This document shows, piece by piece, positions 45,113 to 53,786 of a stretch of 64,000 nucleotides of DNA (the stretch's first letter is position 1; each line of letters starts with the position of its first letter). The DNA is from Bacteroides clarus YIT 12056 (GTDB lineage Bacteria; Bacteroidota; Bacteroidia; Bacteroidales; Bacteroidaceae), in the NCBI RefSeq assembly GCF_900129655.1, contig NZ_FQWK01000009.1, positions 1 through 64,000 on the forward strand. The letters are read 5' to 3'. Position numbers and translations under genes: made by a program. The notes beneath the pieces are model-generated. The model worked only from the letters and a program-made list of their open reading frames with translations, searched no databases and was not told where the DNA came from.

Positions 45113-46450
45113 CTATTTGATGATTTTATCTGTTTCCGGCTCAAAGAGCTTATTGCTGAGCGCCTGCAAAGCCTTTTTCTTATCTTCCGTCTTAATGACG
45201 AATGCCACGTCGCTGTCATTGCTTCCATACGAAATCATCCGTAACGGAATATCCGCCAGCGCTTCTATAATCTGCGCCTCGACACCGGCATACTGCCAGC
45301 GTATGTTTCCCACTACGGATACAATAGACATGCGGTCTTCCGTCAGAATTTTTGCATATTGCTCCAGTTCCGCAAGGATTTTGCATAAGCGTTCGCTATT
45401 GTCTATGGCGACGGACACGCCCTGATTGGATGAAACCAACAGACAAAGCGGGGTTCTGTACTTGGCAAACGTATCAAAAATCTTACTGATAAACTGATAA
45501 GGGCACAGACTGTGTTTCGATTCGAATTTCACGTAGAAGATATTGTCTTTGGCGGCTATGGCCTTGATGATATTATCGTCCTGCAAATCCGAAATCAATG
45601 TCCCCTCTGCCTGAGGATTCATCGAGTTGAGCAATCGTACCGGAATATTGCGTTTGCGTGCCGGAGCGATACAAAACGGGTGCAATATTTTCGCTCCGTA
45701 AAAGGCCAGTTGCTCGGCTTCGTTGAAACTGAGATGTTTTACGGAACGGGTTCCCGATACTTCACGCGGGTCATTATTGTGCATTCCGTCAATGTCCGTC
45801 CATATCTGTATTTCCTCTGCGCGGATAGCGGCTCCGATGAGTGATGCCGTATAGTCGCTGCCACCCCGTTTCAGATTATCCGTTTCATTATAAGCGTTTT
45901 TACAGATGTACCCTTGAGTAATAAAAAGATTGATGCCGGGGTACTGTGCCAATTGCGCTTGCAGTTTTTCCTCTATATACTTCAAGTCCGGTTCCCCTTC
46001 CGTTCCGGTACGCATAAAGTCGAAAGCAGAGAGCAAAATATTGGCAATCTTTCGTTCCCGCAGGTAGAAGTGGAGCAGGGCTGTACTGATAAGTTCCCCT
46101 TGCGCCAGTACCTCTTTTTCCTCGACCGAGGTAAATTCATCGTTGATAAATTGCCAGAGCCGCTGGAAGCGGTCGAGAATATAATCTATCGCTTCCCGCT
46201 TTATGGACTCGTCTGTCAACAGTTCGTTGGCGAAGTCTATGAACTGGAATTCCAGCCGGGTTATTTTCTCGTGTGCCTGTTCTATATCACGGCTGAAGAG
46301 GTTGGCTGCGATTTCTTCCAGATGATTGGTGGTACCTGCCGTTGCGGACAGGACTACAATCTTCGGTGCGGACTCTGAAATGAGTTCCGCCACGTGTTTC
46401 ATTCTCTCTACTGTGCCGACGGAAGTACCGCCGAATTTGTAAACTTTCAT
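45113..46450 (-). CDS. Aspartate kinase (monofunctional)
   Basis: Cytoplasmic enzyme of 445 residues phosphorylating aspartate, the first step towards lysine, threonine and methionine. The start at 46450 gives MKVYKFGGTSVG, the canonical N-terminus; an in-frame extension to 46588 is not conserved. KFGGTS (5-10) binds ATP, RGGSDYTASLIGAA and WTDIDGMHNNDPR are the aspartate-kinase signatures, and two ACT-type regulatory domains occupy about 300-440. There is no fused homoserine dehydrogenase. The 288 bases upstream hold a T-rich leader on the plus strand reading; I could not match it to a known riboswitch. Confidence 0.95.
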   Translation of the reverse strand: MKVYKFGGTSVGTVERMKHVAELISESAPKIVVLSATAGTTNHLEEIAANLFSRDIEQAHEKITRLEFQFIDFANELLTDESIKREAIDYILDRFQRLWQFINDEFTSVEEKEVLAQGELISTALLHFYLRERKIANILLSAFDFMRTGTEGEPDLKYIEEKLQAQLAQYPGINLFITQGYICKNAYNETDNLKRGGSDYTASLIGAAIRAEEIQIWTDIDGMHNNDPREVSGTRSVKHLSFNEAEQLAFYGAKILHPFCIAPARKRNIPVRLLNSMNPQAEGTLISDLQDDNIIKAIAAKDNIFYVKFESKHSLCPYQFISKIFDTFAKYRTPLCLLVSSNQGVSVAIDNSERLCKILAELEQYAKILTEDRMSIVSVVGNIRWQYAGVEAQIIEALADIPLRMISYGSNDSDVAFVIKTEDKKKALQALSNKLFEPETDKIIK

Positions 46451-46682
46451 TTTTAATTCTTTTTTAGTTATTCTTTTTTCCGTTGCCGGGTGGAGCCACC
46501 GTACGCCTTTTCGTTTTAGAAGGCTCATTCCCAAAATGAAAGGGAGAGTTTCTTTTTCTGTTCTCTTGCAATGCCCCCGAGGATGCATTGTAAGGCGATT
46601 TACTACTTTTCCGTAGCCTTATGTAGCCCCCCTTCACTTATAAAAGTTCAAAAGACATGCCGTTCGTTTCCCGGAAAACATT

Positions 46683-46690
46683 TATATTTG
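46683..46690 (+). promoter_or_regulatory. -7 promoter element of the NtrC-type regulator gene
   Basis: TATATTTG matches TAnnTTTG exactly, 48 bases before the start codon at 46739. The -33 position holds only a partial match. Confidence 0.6.
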
Positions 46691-46738
46691 CGCATCCCCT
46701 GTTTTTACCATTTATCACTTTAAACTTATCCGAGAAAT

Positions 46739-48082
46739 ATGAGCAAGATTTTAGTCGTTGACGATGAAGTACAGATTCGTACCCTTCTGTCGCGTATGTT
46801 GGAGTTGGAAGGATATGAAGTATGTCAGGCCGGTGATTGCAGGACTGCTTTGAAGCAGTTGGAATTTCAGAGTCCGGATGTGGCCTTGTGCGATGTATTC
46901 CTTCCAGACGGTAATGGGGTAGACCTTGTGTCGTCTATCAAGAAAACGGCCCCTAACGTCGAGATAATCCTATTGACGGCGCATGGCAATATCCCGGACG
47001 GGGTACAGGCCATTAAGAACGGCGCTTTCGATTATATCACCAAAGGTGATGATAACAATAAGATTATACCGCTTGTCAGCCGCGCCGTGGAAAAGGCGCG
47101 CATGAACGTCCGTTTGGAGAAACTGGAAAAGAAAGTAGGGCAGACGTATTCTTTCGATTCTGTTTTGGGTGATTCGAAAGCATTGAAAGATGCCGTTTCA
47201 CTGGCACGGAAAGTCTCGGGAACGGACGTGCCTGTATTGCTGACGGGCGAAACGGGTACGGGAAAGGAAGTCTTTGCGCAAGCCATACATTATAATAGTA
47301 AGCGTGCCGGGCAGAATTTTGTGGCGGTCAACTGCTCTTCTTTCAGTAAAGAGCTGCTGGAAAGCGAGATGTTCGGTCATAAGGCCGGTTCGTTTACAGG
47401 CGCATTGAAAGACAAGAAAGGATTGTTTGAAGAGGCCAGCAATGGTACAATCTTTCTGGATGAAATCGGTGAAATGGCATTTGAACTGCAAGCCAAGCTT
47501 CTGCGTATTCTCGAAACGGGTGAATATATAAAGATTGGCGATACCAAACCTACCCGCGTGAATGTGCGTATCATTGCCGCAACCAACCGTAATCTGCCGG
47601 AAGAGATTGCCGCAGGACGTTTCCGCGAAGATTTATTCTACCGGCTTTCCGTATTCCAAATACATCTGCCGCCGTTACGCGAACGGGCGGGCGATGTGCG
47701 TCTTTTGGCAAAAGCCTTTGTGAAGAACTTCTCCGCCCGGTTGGCGCGTCCCGTTACGGATATTACGCCCGCCTTTCTCGAAGCTCTCGAGCAACAACCC
47801 TGGAAAGGCAATATCCGTGAACTGCGTAATGTGATAGAGCGCAGTCTGATTGTTAGCGAAGGTGAACGGCTGGACGTGGCCGACTTGCCGCTCGATATAC
47901 AGAACGCACATTACGAACAATCCGATGAAACCAGTCCCGACAGTTTTGAACTTTCGGCTATGGAGCGTCGTCACATCGCCCGTGTACTGGAATATACGAA
48001 AGGTAATAAGACCGAAGCCGCCCGTCTGCTCAAAATCGGACTGACCACCCTCTACCGTAAAATCGAAGAGTACGGAATATAA
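46739..48082 (+). CDS. NtrC-type sigma-54-dependent response regulator
   Basis: Transcription activator of 447 residues. Receiver domain (1-120) with phosphoacceptor D52 and acidic VVDDE; AAA+ domain (about 140-375) with Walker A GETGTGKE (170-177), the sigma-54 contact loop as GSFTGA (217-222, Ala to Ser variant of GAFTGA) and Walker B IFLDEI; Fis-type helix-turn-helix at the C-terminus (TEAARLLKIGLTTLYRKI). It precedes the kdp genes, where most bacteria have the OmpR-type KdpE, and a sigma-54 promoter lies downstream at 48370-48387. The probable partner kinase is encoded at 54928-56367. Confidence 0.95.
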   Translation: MSKILVVDDEVQIRTLLSRMLELEGYEVCQAGDCRTALKQLEFQSPDVALCDVFLPDGNGVDLVSSIKKTAPNVEIILLTAHGNIPDGVQAIKNGAFDYITKGDDNNKIIPLVSRAVEKARMNVRLEKLEKKVGQTYSFDSVLGDSKALKDAVSLARKVSGTDVPVLLTGETGTGKEVFAQAIHYNSKRAGQNFVAVNCSSFSKELLESEMFGHKAGSFTGALKDKKGLFEEASNGTIFLDEIGEMAFELQAKLLRILETGEYIKIGDTKPTRVNVRIIAATNRNLPEEIAAGRFREDLFYRLSVFQIHLPPLRERAGDVRLLAKAFVKNFSARLARPVTDITPAFLEALEQQPWKGNIRELRNVIERSLIVSEGERLDVADLPLDIQNAHYEQSDETSPDSFELSAMERRHIARVLEYTKGNKTEAARLLKIGLTTLYRKIEEYGI

Positions 48083-48110
48083 TCTGTTCCTTTCCCATAG
48101 CTTACCGAAA

Positions 48111-48225
48111 GTTCCCCGGCATGGAACAAAGTGTTCCGCAGCGGGAAACAAAGTGTTCCATGCCGTGAAACACTCCGTTTCACACCGGGGAACTCTCGTT
48201 CCCAACCCTTGGAACAAATGGTTCC
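48111..48225. repeat. Cluster of nested palindromes (GTTCC/GGAAC family)
   Basis: Nested and tandem inverted repeats: GTTCCCCGG (48111-48119) with CCGGGGAAC (48185-48193); GGCATGGAACA (48118-48128) with TGTTCCATGCC (48154-48164); GGAACA/TGTTCC (48123-48137); GTGAAAC/GTTTCAC (48165-48183); GGAAC/GTTCC (48211-48225). It lies between the regulator stop codon and its terminator, and about 145-260 bases upstream of the sigma-54 promoter. Confidence 0.65.
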
Positions 48226-48273
48226 GCCGGATGAACCCCGAATCATGCAGTATTCCTTTTCTATTTTGATAAG

Positions 48274-48308
48274 CACCCTTTCATTTTGGAAGGGTGTTTT
48301 CTTTTTTT
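48274..48308 (+). terminator. Intrinsic terminator of the regulator gene
   Basis: CACCCTT (48274-48280) pairs with AAGGGTG (48290-48296), followed by TTTTCTTTTTTT. It separates the regulator transcript from the kdp operon. Confidence 0.8.
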
Positions 48309-48369
48309 GTGAGTCCCTGTTTTGCTTTATTCCTTTAGAAATCAAAATCTTATCTTTTTAGCTTCTCTT

Positions 48370-48387
48370 TTGGCACGCATTTGGCGA
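48370..48387 (+). promoter_or_regulatory. Sigma-54 (-24/-12) promoter of the kdp operon
   Basis: TTGGCACG-CATT-TGGCGA has the invariant GG (48372-48373) and GC (48384-48385) separated by exactly 10 bases. The -24 half matches TTGGCACG fully and the -12 half differs by one base from TTGC. The first small gene starts 47 bases downstream, and the activator gene just upstream is of the NtrC class, so context agrees. Confidence 0.8.
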
Positions 48388-48433
48388 TTATGAGGGCGGT
48401 AAAACATGAATATTAATTTAACAAAGTAAAAAC

Positions 48434-48529
48434 ATGGGAGTAACGATTTCATTTATTTTCTGCCTGTTAAGCGGGTTTCTCGCTTTCTGGCTATTCTGGA
48501 AATGTGTGGATTGGTTTGAGAAGATTTAA
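48434..48529 (+). CDS. 31-residue membrane protein at the head of the kdp operon
   Basis: A very short gene encoding one hydrophobic helix (about residues 4-22, VTISFIFCLLSGFLAFWLF) with a charged end KCVDWFEKI. It lies between the sigma-54 promoter and kdpF, 17 bases before the latter, in the same direction. A GAGGAGAG purine run follows the stop and precedes kdpF. I do not recognise it as a named Kdp subunit. By size and position it could be an extra small subunit or regulator of KdpFABC (inference). Confidence 0.65.
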   Translation: MGVTISFIFCLLSGFLAFWLFWKCVDWFEKI

Positions 48530-48546
48530 AGAGGAGAGAAAAGATT

Positions 48547-48627
48547 ATGTACACAGTATTATTTGTATTAGGTGTTGCAGTGTTCGGGTACCTGATGTAT
48601 GTTCTGGTGAGACCCGAAAAGTTCTAA
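48547..48627 (+). CDS. kdpF: Potassium-transporting ATPase subunit KdpF
   Basis: A 26-residue single-helix peptide: MYTVLFVLGVAVFGYLMYVL followed by VRPEKF. The ending RPEKF and the YLMY core are characteristic of KdpF, which stabilises the KdpABC complex in the inner membrane. It is 12 bases upstream of kdpA. Confidence 0.88.
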   Translation: MYTVLFVLGVAVFGYLMYVLVRPEKF

Positions 48628-48639
48628 AAGATTAAAGAA

Positions 48640-50346
48640 ATGAATACGGAAATTTTAGGTGTAGTTTTACAGATTTTCCTGTTGGTGGTGATTTCTTATC
48701 CACTGGGAAAGTATATTGCAAAGGTTTATAAAGGAGAGAAGACATGGTCGGACTTTATGAAACCGGTAGAGAGATTGATATTTAAGGCAGTGGGGATTAA
48801 TCCCGATGAAGAAATGAACTGGAAGCAGTTCCTCAAGGCATTGTTGATATTGAATGCGTTCTGGTTTGTTTGGGGAATGGTGCTGTTGGTCAGTCAAGGG
48901 TGGCTGCCGTTGAATCCTGACGGTAATGGCCCGCAAACTCCCGACCAGGCATTCAATACCTGCATCAGCTTTATGGTAAACTGCAACTTGCAGCATTATT
49001 CCGGTGAGAGCGGACTGACGTATTTCACTCAGTTGTTCGTCATCACGCTCTTCCAGTTTATTACCGCAGCGACAGGTATGGCGGCTATGGCGGGTATTAT
49101 GAAGTCCATCAGCCGTAAAACAACGAGTACAATCGGTAACTTCTGGAACTTTCTTGTATTGAGTTGCACGCGTATTCTGTTGCCGCTTTCCCTGATAGTC
49201 GGCTTTATCCTTATTACGCAAGGCACTCCGATGGGCTTTGACGGTAAGATGGAAGTGACTACGCTCGAAGGACAAGAACAAATCGTTTCACAAGGTCCTG
49301 TGGCGGCCATCGTTCCTATCAAGCAGTTGGGTACGAACGGCGGCGGTTACTTCGGCGTAAATTCCTCCCATCCGTTGGAAAATCCTACCTACTTGTCCAA
49401 TATCGCCGAGTGCTGGTCTATCCTGATTATACCTATGGCTATGGTTTTTGCGTTGGGCTTCTATACAAAACGCATGAAACTGGCTTATAGTATTTACGGC
49501 GTAATGCTCTGCGCTTATCTGGCGGGTGTCGGTATCAATGTCTATCAGGAGATGAACGGTAATCCGCGCATCGATGATATGGGCATCGCACAGGACAATG
49601 GAGCGATGGAAGGCAAGGAAATCCGTTTGGGAGCGGGCGCCACTGCATTGTGGAGCATTACGACCACGGTTACTTCCAACGGTTCCGTCAATGGTATGCA
49701 CGACTCCACGATGCCGTTGTCCGGTATGATGGAGATGCTGAACATGCAGATAAACACTTGGTTCGGCGGTGTCGGAGTAGGGTGGATGAACTATTATACG
49801 TTTATTATTATCGCGGTCTTTATCAGCGGACTGATGGTGGGACGTACACCGGAATTCTTAGGAAAGAAGGTGGAAGCCCGGGAGATGAAAATAGCGACAA
49901 TCGTCGCGTTGCTTCATCCGTTTGTGATATTGGTGGGTACGGCTTTGTCCTGCTATCTCTTTGCGCATCATCCGGGGTTTGTGGAGAGTGAGGGCGGTTG
50001 GCTGAATAATCCCGGTTTCCACGGACTGAGCGAGCAGTTCTATGAGTTTACCTCGTGCGCTGCCAACAACGGTTCCGGTTTCGAAGGTTTGGGCGACAAC
50101 ACTTATTTTTGGAACTATGCCTGCGGATGGGTACTTATTCTGAGCCGTTTTCTTCCTATTGTGGGACAGGTCGCCATTGCAGGTCTACTGGCGCAGAAGA
50201 GGTTTGTGCCCGAAAGCGCCGGTACGCTGAAAACCGATACGTTTACCTTTGCCGTAATGACTTTTGCCGTAATCTTTATCGTGGCAGCGCTGTCTTTCTT
50301 CCCGGCACATGCGTTGAGTACCATTGCCGAACACTTCAGTTTGTAA
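48640..50346 (+). CDS. kdpA: Potassium-transporting ATPase subunit KdpA
   Basis: Inner-membrane K+ channel-like subunit of the high-affinity Kdp ATPase, 568 residues, about ten helices. Selectivity-filter-like loops are visible as NCNLQHYSGE, GTNGGGYFGVNSSHPLENP and SCAANNGSGFEGLGDNT. Length is normal. It is part of the operon from the sigma-54 promoter at 48370 through kdpB and kdpC, with 20 bases to kdpB. It takes up potassium when external levels are low. Confidence 0.97.
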   Translation: MNTEILGVVLQIFLLVVISYPLGKYIAKVYKGEKTWSDFMKPVERLIFKAVGINPDEEMNWKQFLKALLILNAFWFVWGMVLLVSQGWLPLNPDGNGPQTPDQAFNTCISFMVNCNLQHYSGESGLTYFTQLFVITLFQFITAATGMAAMAGIMKSISRKTTSTIGNFWNFLVLSCTRILLPLSLIVGFILITQGTPMGFDGKMEVTTLEGQEQIVSQGPVAAIVPIKQLGTNGGGYFGVNSSHPLENPTYLSNIAECWSILIIPMAMVFALGFYTKRMKLAYSIYGVMLCAYLAGVGINVYQEMNGNPRIDDMGIAQDNGAMEGKEIRLGAGATALWSITTTVTSNGSVNGMHDSTMPLSGMMEMLNMQINTWFGGVGVGWMNYYTFIIIAVFISGLMVGRTPEFLGKKVEAREMKIATIVALLHPFVILVGTALSCYLFAHHPGFVESEGGWLNNPGFHGLSEQFYEFTSCAANNGSGFEGLGDNTYFWNYACGWVLILSRFLPIVGQVAIAGLLAQKRFVPESAGTLKTDTFTFAVMTFAVIFIVAALSFFPAHALSTIAEHFSL

Positions 50347-50366
50347 CGAGATAAGAATAATTAGAT

Positions 50367-52421
50367 ATGTTTATGAAAGATAAAAAATCAGCTTCTTTGT
50401 TTCAGAAGGAGCAAGTAATGGAAAGTTTGAAACAGTCATTCGTGAAGTTGAATCCGCGGGTGATGATAAAGAACCCGATAATGTTCACCGTGGAGCTGGT
50501 GACACTGGTGATGCTGGTGGTCTGCATCCTCTCTTTGGGAACATCGGAATATGGGACGTTCGGCTATAACTTCTTGGTGTTTGTGATATTGTTTGTAACT
50601 TTATTGTTTGCCAACTTTGCCGAGGCCATTGCCGAAGCCCGTGGCAAGGCACAGGCGGACAGCCTGCGTAAGACGCGTGAGGAAACTCCCGCCAAGGTCT
50701 TGGTGGAAGGTAAGTTGCGTACCGTCAGCAGCGCGCGTCTCAAAAAGGGAGATTTCTTTATTTGCGAAGCCGGCGATACGATTCCTGCCGATGGAGAGAT
50801 TGTGGAAGGGTTGGCTTCTATTGACGAGAGCGCCATTACCGGTGAGTCCGCTCCGGTAATCCGTGAGGCGGGCGGTGATAAAAGCTCCGTCACCGGCGGC
50901 ACAAAGGTTCTGTCGGATAAGATAAAGGTGTTGGTTACGCAGCAACAGGGCGAGAGTTTCCTCGACAAGATGATTGCGCTGGTAGAGGGCGCCACCCGTA
51001 AGAAAACACCGAACGAAATAGCGCTGACTATCTTATTGGCCGGTTTTACGTTAGTGTTCGTAATCGTATGTATTACGTTGATTCCGATGGCGGACTATAC
51101 CGCTATCGACCATCCGGGTACGTATATCTCCATTGCGGCCATACTCTCATTATTTGTCTGCCTGATACCGACAACCATCGGCGGTCTGCTTTCGGCCATC
51201 GGTATTGCCGGTATGGATCGTGCCCTGCGTGCCAATGTGATTACAAAGTCGGGTAAAGCCGTTGAGACTGCCGGTGACATTGATACGTTGCTGCTGGACA
51301 AGACCGGTACAATCACTATCGGTAATCGTAAGGCTACCAAGTTCCACCCGGCTCCGGGCATTGATGAAAAGGTGTTTGTGGAGGCCTGCCTGCTGTCCTC
51401 GCTCTCCGATGAAACCCCGGAAGGGAAATCCATCATCGAGCTGGGACGTGAGAACGGACATCGTATGCGCGACCTCAACACAGCGGGCGCTCACATGATT
51501 AAGTTTACAGCCGAAACCAAATGCTCCGGTGTCGACCTGCAAGACGGTACTCAAATACGTAAAGGCGCGTTCGACGCGATTCGTCGGATTGTGGAAAGTG
51601 CGGGGAATAAGTTCCCGAAGGAAGTAGAAGGAGCGATTGCCGCCATTTCGGGCAACGGCGGTACTCCGCTGGTGGTATGTGTCAATAAAGCGGTGTTGGG
51701 AGTCATTGAATTGCAGGACATCATCAAGCCGGGTATTCAGGAGCGCTTTGAGCGTCTTCGCAAAATGGGGGTGAAGACGGTGATGGTAACCGGTGACAAC
51801 CCGTTGACCGCCAAATACATTGCCGAAAAAGCCGGTGTGGATGATTTCATCGCCGAAGCAAAGCCGGAGGATAAAATGGAATATATCAGGAAAGAGCAGC
51901 AGGCCGGCAAACTGGTTGCCATGATGGGAGACGGAACCAATGACGCCCCCGCGCTGGCGCAGGCAAATGTGGGTGTCGCCATGAATAGCGGTACGCAGGC
52001 TGCAAAGGAAGCCGGTAATATGGTAGACCTTGACAACGACCCGACCAAGCTGATTGAAATTGTAGAGATAGGCAAGCAGTTGCTGATGACACGCGGCACG
52101 CTCACCACGTTCTCCATCGCGAATGATGTGGCCAAATACTTTGCCATTATTCCCGCGCTGTTCATGGCGGCCATTCCTCAGTTGGCTCCGTTGAATATCA
52201 TGGGGTTGCATAGCCCTGAGACGGCCATTCTTTCGGCTATCATCTTTAATGCCGTCATCATCCCCATACTGATACCGTTGGCATTGAAGGGCGTCCGGTA
52301 CAAACCGATCGGCGCAAGCGCGCTACTTCGCCGCAACTTGCTGATTTATGGTTTGGGCGGTGTCATAGCGCCGTTCATAGGTATCAAGTTAATAGATATG
52401 TTTGTCAGTTTGTTTTTTTAA
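50367..52421 (+). CDS. kdpB: Potassium-transporting ATPase subunit KdpB
   Basis: P-type ATPase catalytic subunit, 684 residues. Key motifs: TGES (158-161), phosphorylated Asp311 in [18 protein letters not shown] and [12 protein letters not shown] of the P and N domains; hydrophobic helices at about 38-85, 222-285 and 585-680. It hydrolyses ATP to drive K+ entry through KdpA. An in-frame internal ATG at codon 3 is an alternative start. KdpC follows 17 bases downstream. Confidence 0.97.
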   Translation: MFMKDKKSASLFQKEQVMESLKQSFVKLNPRVMIKNPIMFTVELVTLVMLVVCILSLGTSEYGTFGYNFLVFVILFVTLLFANFAEAIAEARGKAQADSLRKTREETPAKVLVEGKLRTVSSARLKKGDFFICEAGDTIPADGEIVEGLASIDESAITGESAPVIREAGGDKSSVTGGTKVLSDKIKVLVTQQQGESFLDKMIALVEGATRKKTPNEIALTILLAGFTLVFVIVCITLIPMADYTAIDHPGTYISIAAILSLFVCLIPTTIGGLLSAIGIAGMDRALRANVITKSGKAVETAGDIDTLLLDKTGTITIGNRKATKFHPAPGIDEKVFVEACLLSSLSDETPEGKSIIELGRENGHRMRDLNTAGAHMIKFTAETKCSGVDLQDGTQIRKGAFDAIRRIVESAGNKFPKEVEGAIAAISGNGGTPLVVCVNKAVLGVIELQDIIKPGIQERFERLRKMGVKTVMVTGDNPLTAKYIAEKAGVDDFIAEAKPEDKMEYIRKEQQAGKLVAMMGDGTNDAPALAQANVGVAMNSGTQAAKEAGNMVDLDNDPTKLIEIVEIGKQLLMTRGTLTTFSIANDVAKYFAIIPALFMAAIPQLAPLNIMGLHSPETAILSAIIFNAVIIPILIPLALKGVRYKPIGASALLRRNLLIYGLGGVIAPFIGIKLIDMFVSLFF

Positions 52422-52438
52422 TTTAAAATAGAAAGAAA

Positions 52439-53014
52439 ATGAAAACTCTTTGGAAATCAGTTAAAATAACCATTGCTTTCTGCGTATTCTTTTCCGTGTT
52501 CTATATCCTTGTCTTATGGATATTCGCGCAATTTGCAGGACCGAATAAAGGTAATGCCGAGGTCTTGACCCTGAACGGCAAGGTAGTGGGCGCCGCCAAT
52601 GTGGGGCAGATGTTTACGGAAGACACTTTTTTCTGGGGACGGCCTTCCTGTGCCGGTGACGGTTACGACGCGAGCAGTTCGGCGGGTAGTAACAAAGGTC
52701 CTACAAACGAAGAATACCTTGCGGAGGTGGAAGCGCGCATAGATACATTCTTGCTGCATCATCCTTATTTGCAACGCAAAGAGGTTCCCGCCGAAATGGT
52801 AACGGCCAGCGCTTCGGGTCTTGACCCTGACATTACGCCTGCCAGCGCTTATGTACAGGTAAAGCGTGTGGCTGAGGCGAGGGGACTGGATGAGGCTACT
52901 GTCCGGAGCATCGTTGACAAGGCTGTTGAAAAACCGTTGCTGGGGTTGTTCGGTACGGCGAAAGTGAATGTGTTGAAGTTGAATATCGCATTGGAAGAAA
53001 CAAATGGAAAATAA
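52439..53014 (+). CDS. kdpC: Potassium-transporting ATPase subunit KdpC
   Basis: Small periplasm-facing subunit of the Kdp ATPase, 191 residues, with one N-terminal helix (about 10-32). Family motifs are FWGRPSCAGDGYDASSSAGSN near 60-85, TASASGLDPDITPASAYVQ near 120-140 and a C-terminal GTAKVNVLKLN. It helps the complex bind ATP or K+. The next gene overlaps its end by 11 bases or starts 7 bases later, depending on the start used. Confidence 0.96.
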   Translation: MKTLWKSVKITIAFCVFFSVFYILVLWIFAQFAGPNKGNAEVLTLNGKVVGAANVGQMFTEDTFFWGRPSCAGDGYDASSSAGSNKGPTNEEYLAEVEARIDTFLLHHPYLQRKEVPAEMVTASASGLDPDITPASAYVQVKRVAEARGLDEATVRSIVDKAVEKPLLGLFGTAKVNVLKLNIALEETNGK

Positions 53015-53786
53015 GAAAATAATGAAAGATATGAATAGGATAAGAGTAACAGTAATAGGTTTTATCGCCGTTTTGGCGGCAAGTGTTATGGGAGTGGACA
53101 AGGTACAGGCGCAGGAGTTTAAGATACAGGGTGATTTAGTCAGTTCCTATGTGTGGCGCGGCTTTTATCAAACCGGGGTTAGCTTCCAGCCGACTTTAGG
53201 ATTTGGGATAGGTGGCTTTTCGTTGACGGCATGGGGCTCTACCGATTTTGACGGAACAAGCTCCTCGGATGGTGAGGCTGCAAAAGAAATAGATTTGACG
53301 GCAGCTTATACGTTCGGCGATTCCGGTTTGACCTTGTCCGTTGCCAGTCTTTGGTGGGCAGGTCAGGGAAGCAATAAGTACTTTAACTTCAAAAGCCATG
53401 AGACGGCTCATCATTTTGAGGCGGGGCTTGCCTATACGCTGCCGTTGGAGAAGTTTCCGCTGTCAATAGCCTGGTACACGATGTTTGCCGGCGCGGATAA
53501 GAATGAGAAGGGAGAACAGAATTATTCTTCTTATGTAGAGTTGAACTATCCGTTCAGCATCAAGTCCGTCGATTTGAATGCCACTTGCGGTTTTCTGCCT
53601 TATGAAGCCGGCTCGGGTGTTTACGGAGTTCCAAACAGCGGCTTTGCCGTAACCAATCTGGCGCTGAAAGCCACGAAAGACATCAAGGTAACGGATAGGT
53701 TCGCTATACCGGTATTTGCGCAGGCTATTTGGAATCCCCGTATGGAAGATGCGCACCTGGTGTTCGGTATAACTCTGAAGCCATGA
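53004..53786 (+). CDS. Outer-membrane barrel protein in the kdp operon
   Basis: Exported protein of 260 residues (254 if the in-frame ATG at 53022 is used). A hydrophobic signal (VTVIGFIAVLAASVMG) ends near VQA-QEF. The mature part begins FKIQGDLVSSYVWRGFYQTG and continues as alternating beta strands with Gly and aromatic residues (FGIGGFSLTAWGSTDF, LTLSVASLWWAGQGSNKYF), ending LVFGITLKP. This resembles TorF/DUF-type outer-membrane porins. It sits between kdpC and the kdpD-like gene and overlaps the latter by 4 bases (ATGA), so it is translated with the system and may admit K+ through the outer membrane (inference). Confidence 0.8.
   Translation: MENKKIMKDMNRIRVTVIGFIAVLAASVMGVDKVQAQEFKIQGDLVSSYVWRGFYQTGVSFQPTLGFGIGGFSLTAWGSTDFDGTSSSDGEAAKEIDLTAAYTFGDSGLTLSVASLWWAGQGSNKYFNFKSHETAHHFEAGLAYTLPLEKFPLSIAWYTMFAGADKNEKGEQNYSSYVELNYPFSIKSVDLNATCGFLPYEAGSGVYGVPNSGFAVTNLALKATKDIKVTDRFAIPVFAQAIWNPRMEDAHLVFGITLKP

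Larger units (their letters stand above)
48083..48433 (+). other. Non-coding gap between regulator gene and kdp operon
   Basis: The gap holds a palindrome cluster (48111-48225), an intrinsic terminator (48274-48308) and a sigma-54 promoter (48370-48387). No protein-coding gene is supported here. Confidence 0.6.

Noticed and set aside
46451-46588. N-terminal extension of aspartate kinase to an upstream in-frame ATG
   Set aside because: The added 46 residues are not like the family, while the internal Met begins the canonical KFGGTS N-terminus.
46451-46738. Lysine riboswitch or amino-acid attenuator upstream of aspartate kinase
   Set aside because: A short hairpin-rich leader exists, but I could not match the conserved riboswitch core, and no leader peptide rich in Lys, Thr or Met codons is evident.
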